A program made the position numbers and the translations under genes. The notes below the pieces were generated by a model that saw only the letters and a list, made by a program, of their open reading frames with translations, had not been told where the DNA came from and did no database searches. A stretch of 64,000 bases of DNA from an uncultured Clostridia bacterium (GTDB lineage: Bacteria; Bacillota; Clostridia; Christensenellales; Aristaeellaceae): NCBI GenBank assembly GCA_934670175.1, contig CAKUOX010000003.1, positions 1-64,000 of the forward strand. Reading direction: 5' to 3'. Positions 54,137-62,733 of this stretch are shown here, in pieces. How positions within the stretch are numbered: the first letter of the stretch is position 1; each line of letters starts with the position of its first letter.

Positions 54137-54310
54137 TCACTTGCACTTGTAGCTCGCGCACATGCTCTCGTCGCTGGCCTTGCCGCTGTGGCAATTGGCA
54201 CAGGGCTCCACCTGGATGCTGGAAAGCGTGCAGCAATTCTCGTCGCTGCAATGATAGCCGCAGCTCTCTACGCGGCAGCGAATGTTCTTGTTGGCCTGCT
54301 TGTCGTTCAT
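54137..54310 (-). CDS. DUF1540 small cysteine-rich protein
   Basis: 57 residues from the ATG at 54310, with GGGAG upstream. Pattern IRCRVESCGYHCSDENCCTL, then IQVEPCANCHS and C near the end: the DUF1540 spacing, likely a small metal-binding module. These proteins are common in sporulating Clostridia and Bacilli, with no established function. Confidence 0.8.
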   Translation of the reverse strand: MNDKQANKNIRCRVESCGYHCSDENCCTLSSIQVEPCANCHSGKASDESMCASYKCK

Positions 54311-54404
54311 GAATAACACTCCCGTCCTAAATTCTGTATTGCCTGGCCGGAGCCGGACAATAGCATTTTGTCCGGAAGACACGCAAAGTATGCCTGCGCG
54401 TGCG

Positions 54405-55637
54405 TCAATTTGCATTTGCCGAAGCGATGCGGCGCGCCACCTCGCGAATGGCGCACCTCAGCTGCGCATCCCGCGCCGGATCGGGCGCGGCCGCGTTGAT
54501 CTCATCGCCGTCTTCACTTTCCACCACGATGTCCGGCGTCACACCCACGCCGTGGATGCTGCGCCCGTTCGGCGTATAATAGCTCGCAGATGTGTACTGC
54601 ATGCCCGCGCCGTCCTCGCTGAAGCTCACCAGCGTCTGCACGATGCCCTTGCCGAAGGTCTTTGTGCCGACCACGGCGGCACGGCCGTAATCCTGCACGG
54701 CGGCAGCCAGTATCTCCGATGCGCTGGCGGACATGTCGTTCACCAGCACCACCATGGGCAAATCACAATGCTGCGCATCCGAATAGCAATCGGTACGCGC
54801 GCCGTCCCGCGTCTGCGTATAAACGACCACGCCTTCTGGGAGCAATTCATCAGCGATCGCCACCACATCGTCCAGCAGACCGCCGGGATTATTGCGCAGA
54901 TCGACGATCAGGCCATTCGCGCCTGCGTTCTGCAATGCCTGCAGCGCCGCCCTGAAGGCGCTTACATCGTCGCCGGAGAACTGATAGATGGCAATATAGC
55001 CGATGCCGCCCTCGAGCATCGCCCAATCGACGTTCGAAACATTCACAGCCGCGCATACCACTGAAACCTCAAACTGCGCATCGCCGCGCAGTATGCCGAG
55101 CTCAACCGCTTCGCCGACCTGCCTGCGAATGCGGTTCACGCCCTGCGTAAACGCCTGCTCATCCGCACCGCTGACCGCCTCGCCGTCCACCGACACGATG
55201 CAGTCGCCCACCTGCAGCCCCGCCGCCTGCGCCGACCCACCCTCGTACACGCGCACGATCTCGATCATGCCGTCGTCATTCTGCTGCACCAGCACGCCGA
55301 TGCCCTGGTAATTGCCGCTGGTCGTTTCGTCGTGCTTCTGCATTTCATCGGGCGTATAATAGAAGGTGTATGGATCCTGCAGCGACGCCATCATGCCCTG
55401 GATCGCGCCTTCGACGAGGACGTCATCGTCCACCTCCTGGTAGTATTCCGCATCGAGCGTTCGCCGTATTTCCTCCAGCCGCGCATAACGCGCAATGATC
55501 TCGTAATCCTCGCCGCGCACCAGCCGAACGCCAAGAAAACCGTCCGCCGACGAAAGCAGCGTCAGCGCCGCGCCCACAATGCACGCCGCCAGCACGACCC
55601 ATAGCAGGGCAATCTCAAATCCGTTTCTGCGCTTCAT
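54405..55637 (-). CDS. S41-family carboxy-terminal processing protease
   Basis: 410 residues from the ATG at 55637, after GGAGG. One N-terminal membrane anchor (about 8-30). PDZ domain (about 95-185, GIGVLVQQ to GDCIVSVDGEAVSG). Protease domain with the nucleophile Ser in NDMSASASEILA and the catalytic Lys in TKTFGKGIVQT. CtpA-type enzymes cleave C-terminal tails of extracytoplasmic proteins. Stand-alone gene between DUF1540 and a PucR-type regulator. Confidence 0.93.
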   Translation of the reverse strand: MKRRNGFEIALLWVVLAACIVGAALTLLSSADGFLGVRLVRGEDYEIIARYARLEEIRRTLDAEYYQEVDDDVLVEGAIQGMMASLQDPYTFYYTPDEMQKHDETTSGNYQGIGVLVQQNDDGMIEIVRVYEGGSAQAAGLQVGDCIVSVDGEAVSGADEQAFTQGVNRIRRQVGEAVELGILRGDAQFEVSVVCAAVNVSNVDWAMLEGGIGYIAIYQFSGDDVSAFRAALQALQNAGANGLIVDLRNNPGGLLDDVVAIADELLPEGVVVYTQTRDGARTDCYSDAQHCDLPMVVLVNDMSASASEILAAAVQDYGRAAVVGTKTFGKGIVQTLVSFSEDGAGMQYTSASYYTPNGRSIHGVGVTPDIVVESEDGDEINAAAPDPARDAQLRCAIREVARRIASANAN

Positions 55638-55737
55638 AGGCCTTGCCTCCAAAGGAAGAATATGGAAAACGCGGCGGCAATACGCGCCGCCGCATCCCTC
55701 AGTCGTATTTGAAATTATGCTTCCGCGCCGCCGCAGA

Positions 55738-56808
55738 TTACATGCGGTTTTTGCGCGGCGTGGTGTTTTTGCCCAGCAGCATCATCATCTTGAAGGTAAC
55801 CGCATCGTCGAAATTGCGCAGATCAAGGCCGATGGCCCGCTGCACCTTTTCCAGACGATAGACCAGCGTGTTGCGGTGGATGTAGAGCTTGCGCGCCGTT
55901 TCCGAAAGGTTCAGGCTGTTGTCAAAGAAGCTCTCGATGGTGTGCACCATTTCATCGTTGAACAGGCGCGCGGTCTTGCGGTTAAAGATCATGGCATTGT
56001 AGCTGCCGCACATGTCCTGCGGCACGTCGTTCAGGAAGCGCTCGAGCAGCAGGTTGCGGTATACGAACACCGTGCGGCTGCTGTGGTATACGCGGCCGAC
56101 GTTGATGGCGCTGCGCGCCTCCTCGTAGGCATCCGGAATGCCCAGCAGATCGTCGCGCGGGTTGGAAATGCCCACATACACGGAGGTGCCGGATTCGGTC
56201 AGGAAGCTCACCTCGATCGCCTTGGCGTATTCCTCGAGCTCCGCGAAATTCACGTCCTCATCCACGCTCTTGAGCATCGCCAGCGAATGGCGGCCGACCT
56301 CGGCCAGCAGGTCGCTCTCGTCCTGAAGGCTTCCGCTGAGCAGCTGCATCGCCGCCTCAGCCTCGATATCTACAAAATAGAAATACAGTACGCAGCGCTT
56401 CTTATCCAGCGGGATATTGTGCTCCGCCGCCAGCGTTTCAAATTCGGAGGTTTCGATCTCGCCGCGCAGCATCAGCCGCAGCGACTGTTCGCGGCTGGTG
56501 TGGCTCAGATCCTCGCGAAGCACCATGTTGATCAGCTCTGCGCAGAGCACCGCGCACTTTTTAATCTCCTCGGTGTCGCCATGCAGGCAGATGAAAATGG
56601 GCTGATCCTCAGAGGTACCGATCAGCGTCACGCCGCCATAGATCAGCGGCATGGTGGGATTTTTGCGAACGGCTTCCGGCAGATTAAAGGTACGCTGATC
56701 GCCCTCGGGCAGGATGACATTGCCGTTGGAATCCAGCAGCAGCGCCGAAAGATCGATCATGTCCAGAATGCGGGCAATTTTGGAAGTGATTCTATGATCC
56801 AGATACAT
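55738..56808 (-). CDS. PucR/CdaR-type transcriptional regulator
   Basis: 356 residues. N-terminal sensing half without clear motif, a GGDEF-like degenerate middle, and a C-terminal PucR helix-turn-helix (about 300-350, LNLSETARKLYIHRNTLVYR). Members respond to purine, sugar-diacid or amino-acid signals. The target cannot be told from the neighbours. Own promoter at 56854-56882. Confidence 0.85.
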   Translation of the reverse strand: MYLDHRITSKIARILDMIDLSALLLDSNGNVILPEGDQRTFNLPEAVRKNPTMPLIYGGVTLIGTSEDQPIFICLHGDTEEIKKCAVLCAELINMVLREDLSHTSREQSLRLMLRGEIETSEFETLAAEHNIPLDKKRCVLYFYFVDIEAEAAMQLLSGSLQDESDLLAEVGRHSLAMLKSVDEDVNFAELEEYAKAIEVSFLTESGTSVYVGISNPRDDLLGIPDAYEEARSAINVGRVYHSSRTVFVYRNLLLERFLNDVPQDMCGSYNAMIFNRKTARLFNDEMVHTIESFFDNSLNLSETARKLYIHRNTLVYRLEKVQRAIGLDLRNFDDAVTFKMMMLLGKNTTPRKNRM

Positions 56809-56853
56809 ATCAATTCACATGCCTTTCTGTGATAAATTGTATAGCACGGATAG

Positions 56854-56882
56854 ATTATATTCCGATTTGTGCAAACGGTCAA
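56854..56882 (-). promoter_or_regulatory. Promoter of the PucR-type gene
   Basis: Minus strand: TTGACC (56877-56882), 17-bp spacer, TATAAT (56854-56859). Confidence 0.85.
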
Positions 56883-56945
56883 GCAAAGGCAGGTTTACAG
56901 TTTTAAACCTTTGTAATTATGCAGTTATTGTTTGCAGCAAGACAA

Positions 56946-56975
56946 CAAAAAACCGCTTCGAAATCGAAGCGGTTT
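56946..56975 (-). terminator. Terminator of the infC-rpmI-rplT operon
   Basis: Minus strand: AAACCGCTTCG, ATTT, CGAAGCGGTTT, then TTTG. It starts about 33 bp after the rplT stop. Confidence 0.9.
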
Positions 56976-57007
56976 GAATGAAGCGCCGTTTTATACTGGA
57001 ATCAGTA

Positions 57008-57364
57008 TTACTTCACAGCGTTCTTGGCGGTCTCTGCCAGCGCCGCGAAAGCAGCGGGATCAGAGATGGCCAGCTCGGCGAGCATCTTGCGGTTGATGTC
57101 CACGCCAGCGACCTTCAGGCCGTTGATCATCTTGGAGTAGGACAGACCATTGATGCGGGCGGCGGCGTTGATGCGGGCGATCCACAGGCTGCGGAAATCG
57201 CGCTTTTTCATCTTGCGGCCGATATAGGCGTAGCGCAGGGAGCGGCGAACCTGTTCGCTGGCTGCACGATACTGCTTGCTCTTCGCGCCAAAGTAACCCT
57301 TGGCGAGCTTCATGATCTTACGCTTTTTCTTCTGTGCGTTTACTGCACGCTTAACTCTTGCCAT
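57008..57364 (-). CDS. rplT: Ribosomal protein L20
   Basis: 118 residues, standard length. Starts [20 protein letters not shown] and contains [20 protein letters not shown] and [16 protein letters not shown]. It binds 23S rRNA early in 50S assembly and represses its own operon through the infC leader. Lies 15 bp after rpmI. Confidence 0.98.
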   Translation of the reverse strand: MARVKRAVNAQKKKRKIMKLAKGYFGAKSKQYRAASEQVRRSLRYAYIGRKMKKRDFRSLWIARINAAARINGLSYSKMINGLKVAGVDINRKMLAELAISDPAAFAALAETAKNAVK

Positions 57365-57379
57365 TCTTGATTCGCCTCC

Positions 57380-57577
57380 TTACTTGTACGGGATGAGCTT
57401 CTTCATCGTCTTGCCTTCGGTGGTGGTCAGATATTCGGCCTTGCGAAGGTTACGGGTACGCTTGGTGGGCTTTTTGGTCAGAATATGACGCTTGAAGGCC
57501 TGGGCATGCTTCACCTTGCCGGATTTGGTCAGATCAAAGCGCTTTGCTGCGCCCTTGTGCGTTTTCTGTTTGGGCAT
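57380..57577 (-). CDS. rpmI: Ribosomal protein L35
   Basis: 65 residues: [20 protein letters not shown] followed by a basic core ([20 protein letters not shown]). Standard bacterial L35, between infC and rplT in the conserved order. Confidence 0.98.
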   Translation of the reverse strand: MPKQKTHKGAAKRFDLTKSGKVKHAQAFKRHILTKKPTKRTRNLRKAEYLTTTEGKTMKKLIPYK

Positions 57578-57609
57578 TGGGGTATCCTCCTCTCATCAAT
57601 GGCTATGCG

Positions 57610-58122
57610 CTAATTCGCATCCCTTGGGCTAATGAACATCGACATATTGCGGCCCTCGATGGTGGGCTGCTTATCGATCGTTCCGTACTCCTTGATTCGT
57701 TCCGCAAAATCGTGCATCACTTCGCGTCCGATCTCCGAATGGGTGATCTGGCGGCCGCGGAAGCGAATCGTTACCTTAACCTTGTTTCCGTCCTGAAGGA
57801 ACTTGATGGCATTCTTCACGCGAACATCCACATCATGATCTTCAATGGTAGCGGAAAGGCGCACCTCTTTAACTTCAATGACCTTCTGATTCTTGCGGAT
57901 TTCGCGCTCGCGCTTGGATTGTTCGAAGCGATACTTGCCATAATCCATCAGCTTGCACACGGGCGGCTTCGCCTGGGGCGCGATTTTAACGAGATCCAGC
58001 TGGTGTTCATCTGCCAGATTCAGTGCCTGTCGGATGGGCATAACGCCGAGCTGTTCGCCGTTCTGATCCACAACGCGCACTTCACGGTCGCGGATCTCCT
58101 CGTTAATCATGAGATCGTTAAT
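57610..58122 (-). CDS. infC: Translation initiation factor IF-3, ATT start codon
   Basis: 170 residues. AGGAGGTG (58130-58137) lies 7 nt before an ATT at 58120-58122, giving (I/M)NDLMINEEIRDREVRVVDQ, the usual IF-3 N-terminus. The next ATG (58108-58110) is too far from the ribosome site, and the reading frame upstream of the ATT runs through the leader. An AUU-type start is the classic device by which IF-3 limits its own synthesis. The C-terminal domain has VKVTIRFRGRQITHSEIG. Confidence 0.93.
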   Translation of the reverse strand: MNDLMINEEIRDREVRVVDQNGEQLGVMPIRQALNLADEHQLDLVKIAPQAKPPVCKLMDYGKYRFEQSKREREIRKNQKVIEVKEVRLSATIEDHDVDVRVKNAIKFLQDGNKVKVTIRFRGRQITHSEIGREVMHDFAERIKEYGTIDKQPTIEGRNMSMFISPRDAN

Positions 58123-58257
58123 ACGGATGCACCTCCTGTTGAAAGTTCTGGTAATTGAAAAAGAGCAGCGCAAAGCGCCACTCTTCAATATCCTTTGGGA
58201 TAACCTGAAACCATTGCAATATGCTCGCAAGGTGAGAAGTGGTCGCTTCTGCTTACT
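58123..58257 (-). ncRNA. L20-type leader of infC-rpmI-rplT
   Basis: The transcript from about 58257 contains AGAAGCGACCACTTCTCACC near its 5' end, matching the infC leader of Bacillota to which L20 binds. Further stems (GTGGCGC..GCGCTGC region) precede the ribosome site. Boundaries approximate. Confidence 0.7.
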
Positions 58258-58262
58258 AAGTT

Positions 58263-58291
58263 ATTATAGCACGCCGCGTCCCCCATGGCAA
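58263..58291 (-). promoter_or_regulatory. Promoter of infC-rpmI-rplT
   Basis: Minus strand: TTGCCA (58286-58291), 17-bp spacer, TATAAT (58263-58268) with TGC before it. Confidence 0.85.
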
Positions 58292-58321
58292 GCACTTTTC
58301 TTGTAAATTTTTCATCCGTTT

Positions 58322-59362
58322 TCAGCTCAGCCGCCGCAGCCGGCCGATCAGGCCGAACACGCAGAACATCGCCAGATCCACCAGCACGATGCCCGCGCCT
58401 GCCGGAATCGAATACAGGCAGGAGAGCATGATGCCCGCCACAAAGCAGCACACCGATACCGCCGCCGACGAGATCAGTACCGCCCGAAAGCGCGAAAAAA
58501 CGCGCATGGACGTGAGCGCCGGGAAGATAATCAGGCTGGAGATCAGCATCGTGCCCATCATGCGCATGCCCACTACGATGGTCACCGCCGTGAGCACGGC
58601 AATGAGCATGTTGAACAGTCCCGTTTTCGTGCCCGTGGCGCGCGCGAAGGTCTCGTCGAAGGTCACGGCGAAAATACGATTATAAAAAAGCGCGAACAAC
58701 GCCAGAACAATGACCGACAGCGCGATCGAAACGGCCACATCCGCGCCGCTCATCGCCAGTATGCTGCCAAACATGTAGTTCATGACGTCCACATTCATGC
58801 CGCTGGTGAGCGATGTGGCCAGCACACCCACCGCCAGCGCGCCAGTAGAAAGCAGCGCGATCGCCGCGTCGCCGTGAATGCGGCTGCTGCCGCTCAGGCG
58901 CAGGATCAAAAAAGCGAGCGCAATGACCACCACCAGCGTAAACGGCAGCGGAGACGCCGCTATGGAAGCGCAGACCGACGCGATCCAGCCGCGCAGCCCC
59001 GCAGGCAGGACGGACGGCAGCGCGTCCGCCGTCACAAAGCCCAGCGCCGCCGCGATGGACAATGCGCCAAAGCCCACATGCGATAGCCCGTCGCCGATCA
59101 TGGAATAGCGCTTTAAGACCAGCGTCACGCCCAGCAGCGCCGCGCAGAGCGACACCAGCGTGCCCACAAGAAGCGCGCGGCGGATGAATTTGTATTTGAG
59201 ATACGCACCCATCTCCGCAAACGCGGCGCACACCGCATCGAATTTCAGGATCAGCAGCAGCAGGATCGCCGCCGCCAGAATGACCAGCGCGATGGCCGCG
59301 CGCTTTCGCTGGCGCGCGTTTCCACCGGGATGGGCAAGCAGCCTCGTCAGAAATTCGCTCAT
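58322..59362 (-). CDS. znuB: Zinc/manganese ABC transporter permease
   Basis: 346 residues from the ATG at 59362, after GGAGGG; the frame upstream of it is not coding. ABC-3 family with about 8-9 helices. Motif YSMIGDGLSHVGFGALSIAA near 85-105 is the family signature, and TFDETFARATG is the cytoplasmic coupling loop. It overlaps the ATPase gene by 4 bp. Forms the channel of the metal importer. Confidence 0.93.
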   Translation of the reverse strand: MSEFLTRLLAHPGGNARQRKRAAIALVILAAAILLLLILKFDAVCAAFAEMGAYLKYKFIRRALLVGTLVSLCAALLGVTLVLKRYSMIGDGLSHVGFGALSIAAALGFVTADALPSVLPAGLRGWIASVCASIAASPLPFTLVVVIALAFLILRLSGSSRIHGDAAIALLSTGALAVGVLATSLTSGMNVDVMNYMFGSILAMSGADVAVSIALSVIVLALFALFYNRIFAVTFDETFARATGTKTGLFNMLIAVLTAVTIVVGMRMMGTMLISSLIIFPALTSMRVFSRFRAVLISSAAVSVCCFVAGIMLSCLYSIPAGAGIVLVDLAMFCVFGLIGRLRRLS

Positions 59363-60051
59363 ACGCTTCCCTCCTGCGCCGCGCGGCGGCGATAATCCTC
59401 GATCGAACCGAAAAAGCCGACGCCTCGATCCACCTCCAGCACATGCGTGGCGTCCGCCATAGCCGACCGCAGATCGTGCGACACCATGCCGATGCTCACG
59501 CCGTGCTCGCGATTCAAGCGGCGCACCAGCTGATAAAGCTCCTGCGTCGTCGCCGGATCCAGCCCGGTCACCGGCTCGTCCAGCAGCAGCAGCGAATCCG
59601 TAGCGCACAGCGCGCGCGCCAGCCGCACGCGCTGCTGCTGACCGCCCGAAAGCGTCCGATAGGGCGCGCGCCGCAGATCCTCAATATCCAGCAGGCGCAG
59701 CTTTTCCCGCGCCTTTTCCCGCAGCGCCCTGCCATAGAAGAAGTGCCCGCCCAGCTGATTGGCGCAGCCCGACAGCACGACCTCTTCGACCGACGCCGGA
59801 AAATCCCGCTGCGCCATGGTCTGCTGCGGCAGATAGCCGATCTGCGTGCGCCTGAGCCCGTCGCCATAGAGTATCTGCCCGCCGCGCACGCGCACCAGCC
59901 CCAGCATGGCGCGCACCAGCGTGCTCTTGCCGGAGCCGTTTTCGCCAACGATCACCAGATAATCGCCGCGCCCGATCTGAAACGATACGTTTTCGACCGC
60001 AGTAACGCCGTCAAAGGTGATGGTGACATTCTGTACCGTGATCAGCGCCAT
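59359..60051 (-). CDS. znuC: Zinc/manganese ABC transporter ATPase
   Basis: 230 residues from the ATG at 60051, after GGGGGAAGAGG; it overlaps the regulator gene by 41 bp. Walker A GENGSGKST (about 37-45), signature LSGGQQQRVRLARAL, Walker B LLLDEPVTGLDP. Q-loop LPQQTMAQRDFP. It powers the permease. Confidence 0.94.
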   Translation of the reverse strand: MALITVQNVTITFDGVTAVENVSFQIGRGDYLVIVGENGSGKSTLVRAMLGLVRVRGGQILYGDGLRRTQIGYLPQQTMAQRDFPASVEEVVLSGCANQLGGHFFYGRALREKAREKLRLLDIEDLRRAPYRTLSGGQQQRVRLARALCATDSLLLLDEPVTGLDPATTQELYQLVRRLNREHGVSIGMVSHDLRSAMADATHVLEVDRGVGFFGSIEDYRRRAAQEGSV

Positions 60052-60472
60052 CTGCCTCTTCCCCCTTCGTCTGCTTTGCACAGCTGCCGCATATGCCCAC
60101 CAGCACGCTCTCGCGCGGATCCAGCTCGAAGCCGTGATCCTCGGAAATATGCCGGAACATCTGCTTGAGCAGCGCGCAGTCCACATGATAAAGCCTGCCG
60201 CAGCGCTTGCACATCATATGAAAGTGCTCCGAACAGGCCTCGTGCGCCGCCACATGCTGATACAACGTTATGCCGCGCAGGTTCTGATACTTGCGCACCT
60301 CGCCCTGCTCGGCCAGCGATTCCAGATAGCGGTACGCCGTGGTTCGGCCAATGGTCTCGCCCTGGCCGTGCATGCCTGCCACCAGATCGTCCACCGAATA
60401 GGATTCCAGATCGTGCCGCCGCAGAAACGCCAGCATCTCACGCTTCTGGCGGGTGTTGTATTCACCGCGCAT
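60011..60472 (-). CDS. Fur-family metal regulator (probably Zur)
   Basis: 153 residues. N-terminal winged helix (TRQKREMLAFLRRHDLESYS), DNA helix region IGRTTAYRYLESLA, metal site HFHMMCKRCGRLYHVDC, and second cysteine pair CGSC near 130. The C-terminus ends ECHHHL. Located within a metal ABC operon, it most likely represses it through the palindrome at 61445-61463. Zinc is favoured over iron because of the histidine-rich binding protein. Confidence 0.88.
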   Translation of the reverse strand: MRGEYNTRQKREMLAFLRRHDLESYSVDDLVAGMHGQGETIGRTTAYRYLESLAEQGEVRKYQNLRGITLYQHVAAHEACSEHFHMMCKRCGRLYHVDCALLKQMFRHISEDHGFELDPRESVLVGICGSCAKQTKGEEADGADHGTECHHHL

Positions 60473-61422
60473 CAGCTTAGTCCCTCCCTCAGTGCGTCCA
60501 CATTCCTGCGCATCAGGCTGACATAGGTCTCCCCCGCCGCAAAATCCGCTTCGGAGACGGTCTGAACCGAATAAAACGTGCGTATCGCCGCGCCGGTCTC
60601 CTCGGCAATCACCCTTGCGGTGCGCTGGTTGCTCAGCTCAATGGTGTAGATCACCGGCACGCCATCGCGCGCGATGCGATCGATCAAAAAGACCATCGTG
60701 CTGGCGCTCGGCTCGCTCTCCGCCGCGCAGGACGGAAACGCCGCGTAATAATCCAGCCCATACTCGCGCACAAAATACAGGAACGGGAAGCGATCCGCAA
60801 AGATCATTTCGCGCCGCGCGCCGCCGGATACGACCTCGCGGAACGCCGCGTCGATCTCGCTGATCTCGCCTTCATACGCCTGCGCGTTTTGCGTAAAGCG
60901 CGCCGCGTCCTCCGGCGCGACCCTGCACAGCGCCGCGCAGACGGCGTTCACCATCTGCATGGCGTTTACCGGCGACGTCCAGATATGCTCGTCGTACTCC
61001 GTTTCGTCCGCCGCGTGCGCGTGTCCCTCGTGCAGCGTCATGCCCTCGCGCGTCTCCTCGCTGAGCGCATGCACACAGTCGATCAGCCTGAGCGCTGCGG
61101 GCGCGCCGTCACCAAACGATTCCAGTATATCGTCGACCCACACGTCGCTCTCGCCGCCGATATAAATGAACAGATCGCATTCGGCAATGGTGAGAATATC
61201 CGTGGGCGACGGCTCGTAGGAATGTACCTCCGCGCCGGGCCGGATCAACAGCGTCAGCTCCGCGCGGTCTCCTGATACCGCGCGTGCGAAATCGTAGCAT
61301 GGAAAATCTGTGCATACGATGCGCAGCGCGCCGTTCGCCGGCGCCGCCTGAACGAACGTACAGCCTGCAAGCAGCAGCGCCGCCGCGAGCAGCAGCGGCA
61401 GCAGCCTGGTTCCATTTCGCAT
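60472..61422 (-). CDS. znuA: Zinc-binding ABC lipoprotein (ZnuA family)
   Basis: 316 residues. Lipoprotein signal with LLAGC at about 17-21. Cluster A-I fold: first histidine in RPGAEVHSYEPSPTD. An acidic/His-rich loop of about 15 residues (LHEGHAHAADETEYDEHIW) contains the second ligand. SCAAESEPSASTMVFLIDRI carries the last acidic site. A histidine-rich loop is characteristic of zinc rather than manganese carriers. First gene of the operon; the stop shares one base with the regulator start. Confidence 0.92.
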   Translation of the reverse strand: MRNGTRLLPLLLAAALLLAGCTFVQAAPANGALRIVCTDFPCYDFARAVSGDRAELTLLIRPGAEVHSYEPSPTDILTIAECDLFIYIGGESDVWVDDILESFGDGAPAALRLIDCVHALSEETREGMTLHEGHAHAADETEYDEHIWTSPVNAMQMVNAVCAALCRVAPEDAARFTQNAQAYEGEISEIDAAFREVVSGGARREMIFADRFPFLYFVREYGLDYYAAFPSCAAESEPSASTMVFLIDRIARDGVPVIYTIELSNQRTARVIAEETGAAIRTFYSVQTVSEADFAAGETYVSLMRRNVDALREGLS

Positions 61423-61444
61423 CTATAATCGCTCCATTTTTGAT

Positions 61445-61463
61445 TTTGAAATTCAATTTCAAA
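61445..61463. promoter_or_regulatory. Zur-type operator
   Basis: Perfect 19-bp inverted repeat TTTGAAATT-C-AATTTCAAA directly downstream of the -10, in the position for repression. Confidence 0.75.
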
Positions 61464-61467
61464 TTCG

Positions 61468-61496
61468 ATTATAGTCGAAGTGTGCCGTGCCGTCAA
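61468..61496 (-). promoter_or_regulatory. Promoter of the znu operon
   Basis: Minus strand: TTGACG (61491-61496), 17-bp spacer, TATAAT (61468-61473). Confidence 0.88.
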
Positions 61497-61628
61497 GTAA
61501 ATTATACAAAAATCGCCGATGTCTCAAAAAAATGATTATCAAATGCACTTATACTTTCTGCCGAGCGCACGCGCCCCCTTCACCGCTTCGGCTGATCCTC
61601 CCCTCTAAAAAAAGTTTGCGTATAGGGC

Positions 61629-61657
61629 TTGACAAATCCCATACTACTGAATATAAT
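61629..61657 (+). promoter_or_regulatory. Promoter of the padR operon
   Basis: TTGACA (61629-61634), 17-bp spacer, TATAAT (61652-61657), full consensus. Confidence 0.9.
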
Positions 61658-61665
61658 ACAGTAGT
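61643..61665. promoter_or_regulatory. Candidate PadR operator over the -10
   Basis: ACTACTG, 9 bp, CAGTAGT: perfect 7-bp arms enclosing the -10 element, suggesting autorepression by the PadR protein encoded next. Confidence 0.7.
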
Positions 61666-61689
61666 GAAGCAAGCAGAAGGAGGAATTAA

Positions 61690-62010
61690 ATGAATGCACA
61701 GTATAAGAAAGGCGTTCTGGAGCTCTGTGTGCTGTCCCTGCTGAAAAAGCACAATTGCTACGGCTACGAGATCTCGGAATACCTTTCCGGCCATATCGAC
61801 ATTGCAGACGGAACCGTCTACCCCATTTTGCGCAAACTGAAGGCGGATGGACTGCTCACCACCTACCTGCAGGAGGAGAGCGGCGGCCCGCCGCGCAAGT
61901 ACTACAAGCTCACGCAGCTCGGTCTTGAGTCCTATCTGGCGGATCGGGCGGAATATCTGAAATTTGCTGGAGCAGTAAAGAAGCTTCTGGAGGATGATGA
62001 AAATGACTAA
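61690..62010 (+). CDS. PadR-family transcriptional regulator
   Basis: 106 residues. AAGGAGGAATTAA precedes the ATG. Typical PadR N-terminal winged helix: YKKGVLELCVLSLLKKHNCY, GYEISEYLSG, DGTVYPILRKLKADGLL, then PPRKYYKLTQLG. It is followed and overlapped (8 bp) by a DUF1700 gene, a standard pair in Bacillota, with the membrane protein gene under PadR control. Confidence 0.93.
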   Translation: MNAQYKKGVLELCVLSLLKKHNCYGYEISEYLSGHIDIADGTVYPILRKLKADGLLTTYLQEESGGPPRKYYKLTQLGLESYLADRAEYLKFAGAVKKLLEDDEND

Positions 62011-62731
62011 GCATGAATTTCTGAATCGCTTTTCCAATGAACTGAATCGCCGCGGCGTCGCCGACGCCGAAGACATCGTTGAAGAATACGCGCAGCACTT
62101 CGCCTTCAAGCAGGCGGACGGCTATTCCGAGGAAGAGATCGCCGCCAAGCTGGGCGATCCGGCGCAGCTGGCCGCACAGTTTGAACAGTCTGCCGCCGAG
62201 CAAAGCGCCCGTGGCAAAAAAGCCGCCGTCGTGACCGGCCTGTGCTTTCTGGACATCGTATCGGGGCTCGCGTTTATCGCGCTGGCGGCCTTCGGCGTGG
62301 TGCTCTCCGTCGCGGCGCTGGCCTTTGCCGCCGCGGGCGTCTGCCTGATCGGCGAGCTGAACCCCTACGCGCTGATCCCCGCCATGCCGTATGCCTCCGC
62401 GCTGGTCTTCGCGCTGGCGCTGCTGGCCCTGTGCGCGCTGACCGCCTGCGGCTGTATCTGGTACATTGCATTTCTGCGTCAGAGCGTGCGCGCCTTCTGC
62501 CGCTTCCAGAGCAACGCATTGGCCAACGCCAACGGACGCGCCGCGCTGCCCGCACTGCCCATGCAGCCGCAGCTGGATCGCCGCTGTGCGCGCCGCCTGC
62601 GCAGGATCGCGCGCGTATCGCTGATGCTGTTCGCGGTACTGTCGATCGCGGGCTTCGCGCTGTCCGCCATCCTTTCGGGTGCATTTGAATTCTGGCATGC
62701 CTGGCGCTGGTTTGCAAGCGAGGCGATCTGA
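62003..62731 (+). CDS. DUF1700 membrane protein
   Basis: 242 residues from the ATG at 62003, 9 nt after GGAGG. N-terminal helical domain (MTKHEFLNRFSNELNRRGVA to KLGDPAQLAAQFEQ), then hydrophobic helices at about 76-108, 122-158 and 205-228. DUF1700 proteins accompany PadR regulators and are thought to take part in envelope stress responses. Function unproven. Confidence 0.85.
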   Translation: MTKHEFLNRFSNELNRRGVADAEDIVEEYAQHFAFKQADGYSEEEIAAKLGDPAQLAAQFEQSAAEQSARGKKAAVVTGLCFLDIVSGLAFIALAAFGVVLSVAALAFAAAGVCLIGELNPYALIPAMPYASALVFALALLALCALTACGCIWYIAFLRQSVRAFCRFQSNALANANGRAALPALPMQPQLDRRCARRLRRIARVSLMLFAVLSIAGFALSAILSGAFEFWHAWRWFASEAI

Positions 62732-62733
62732 GC

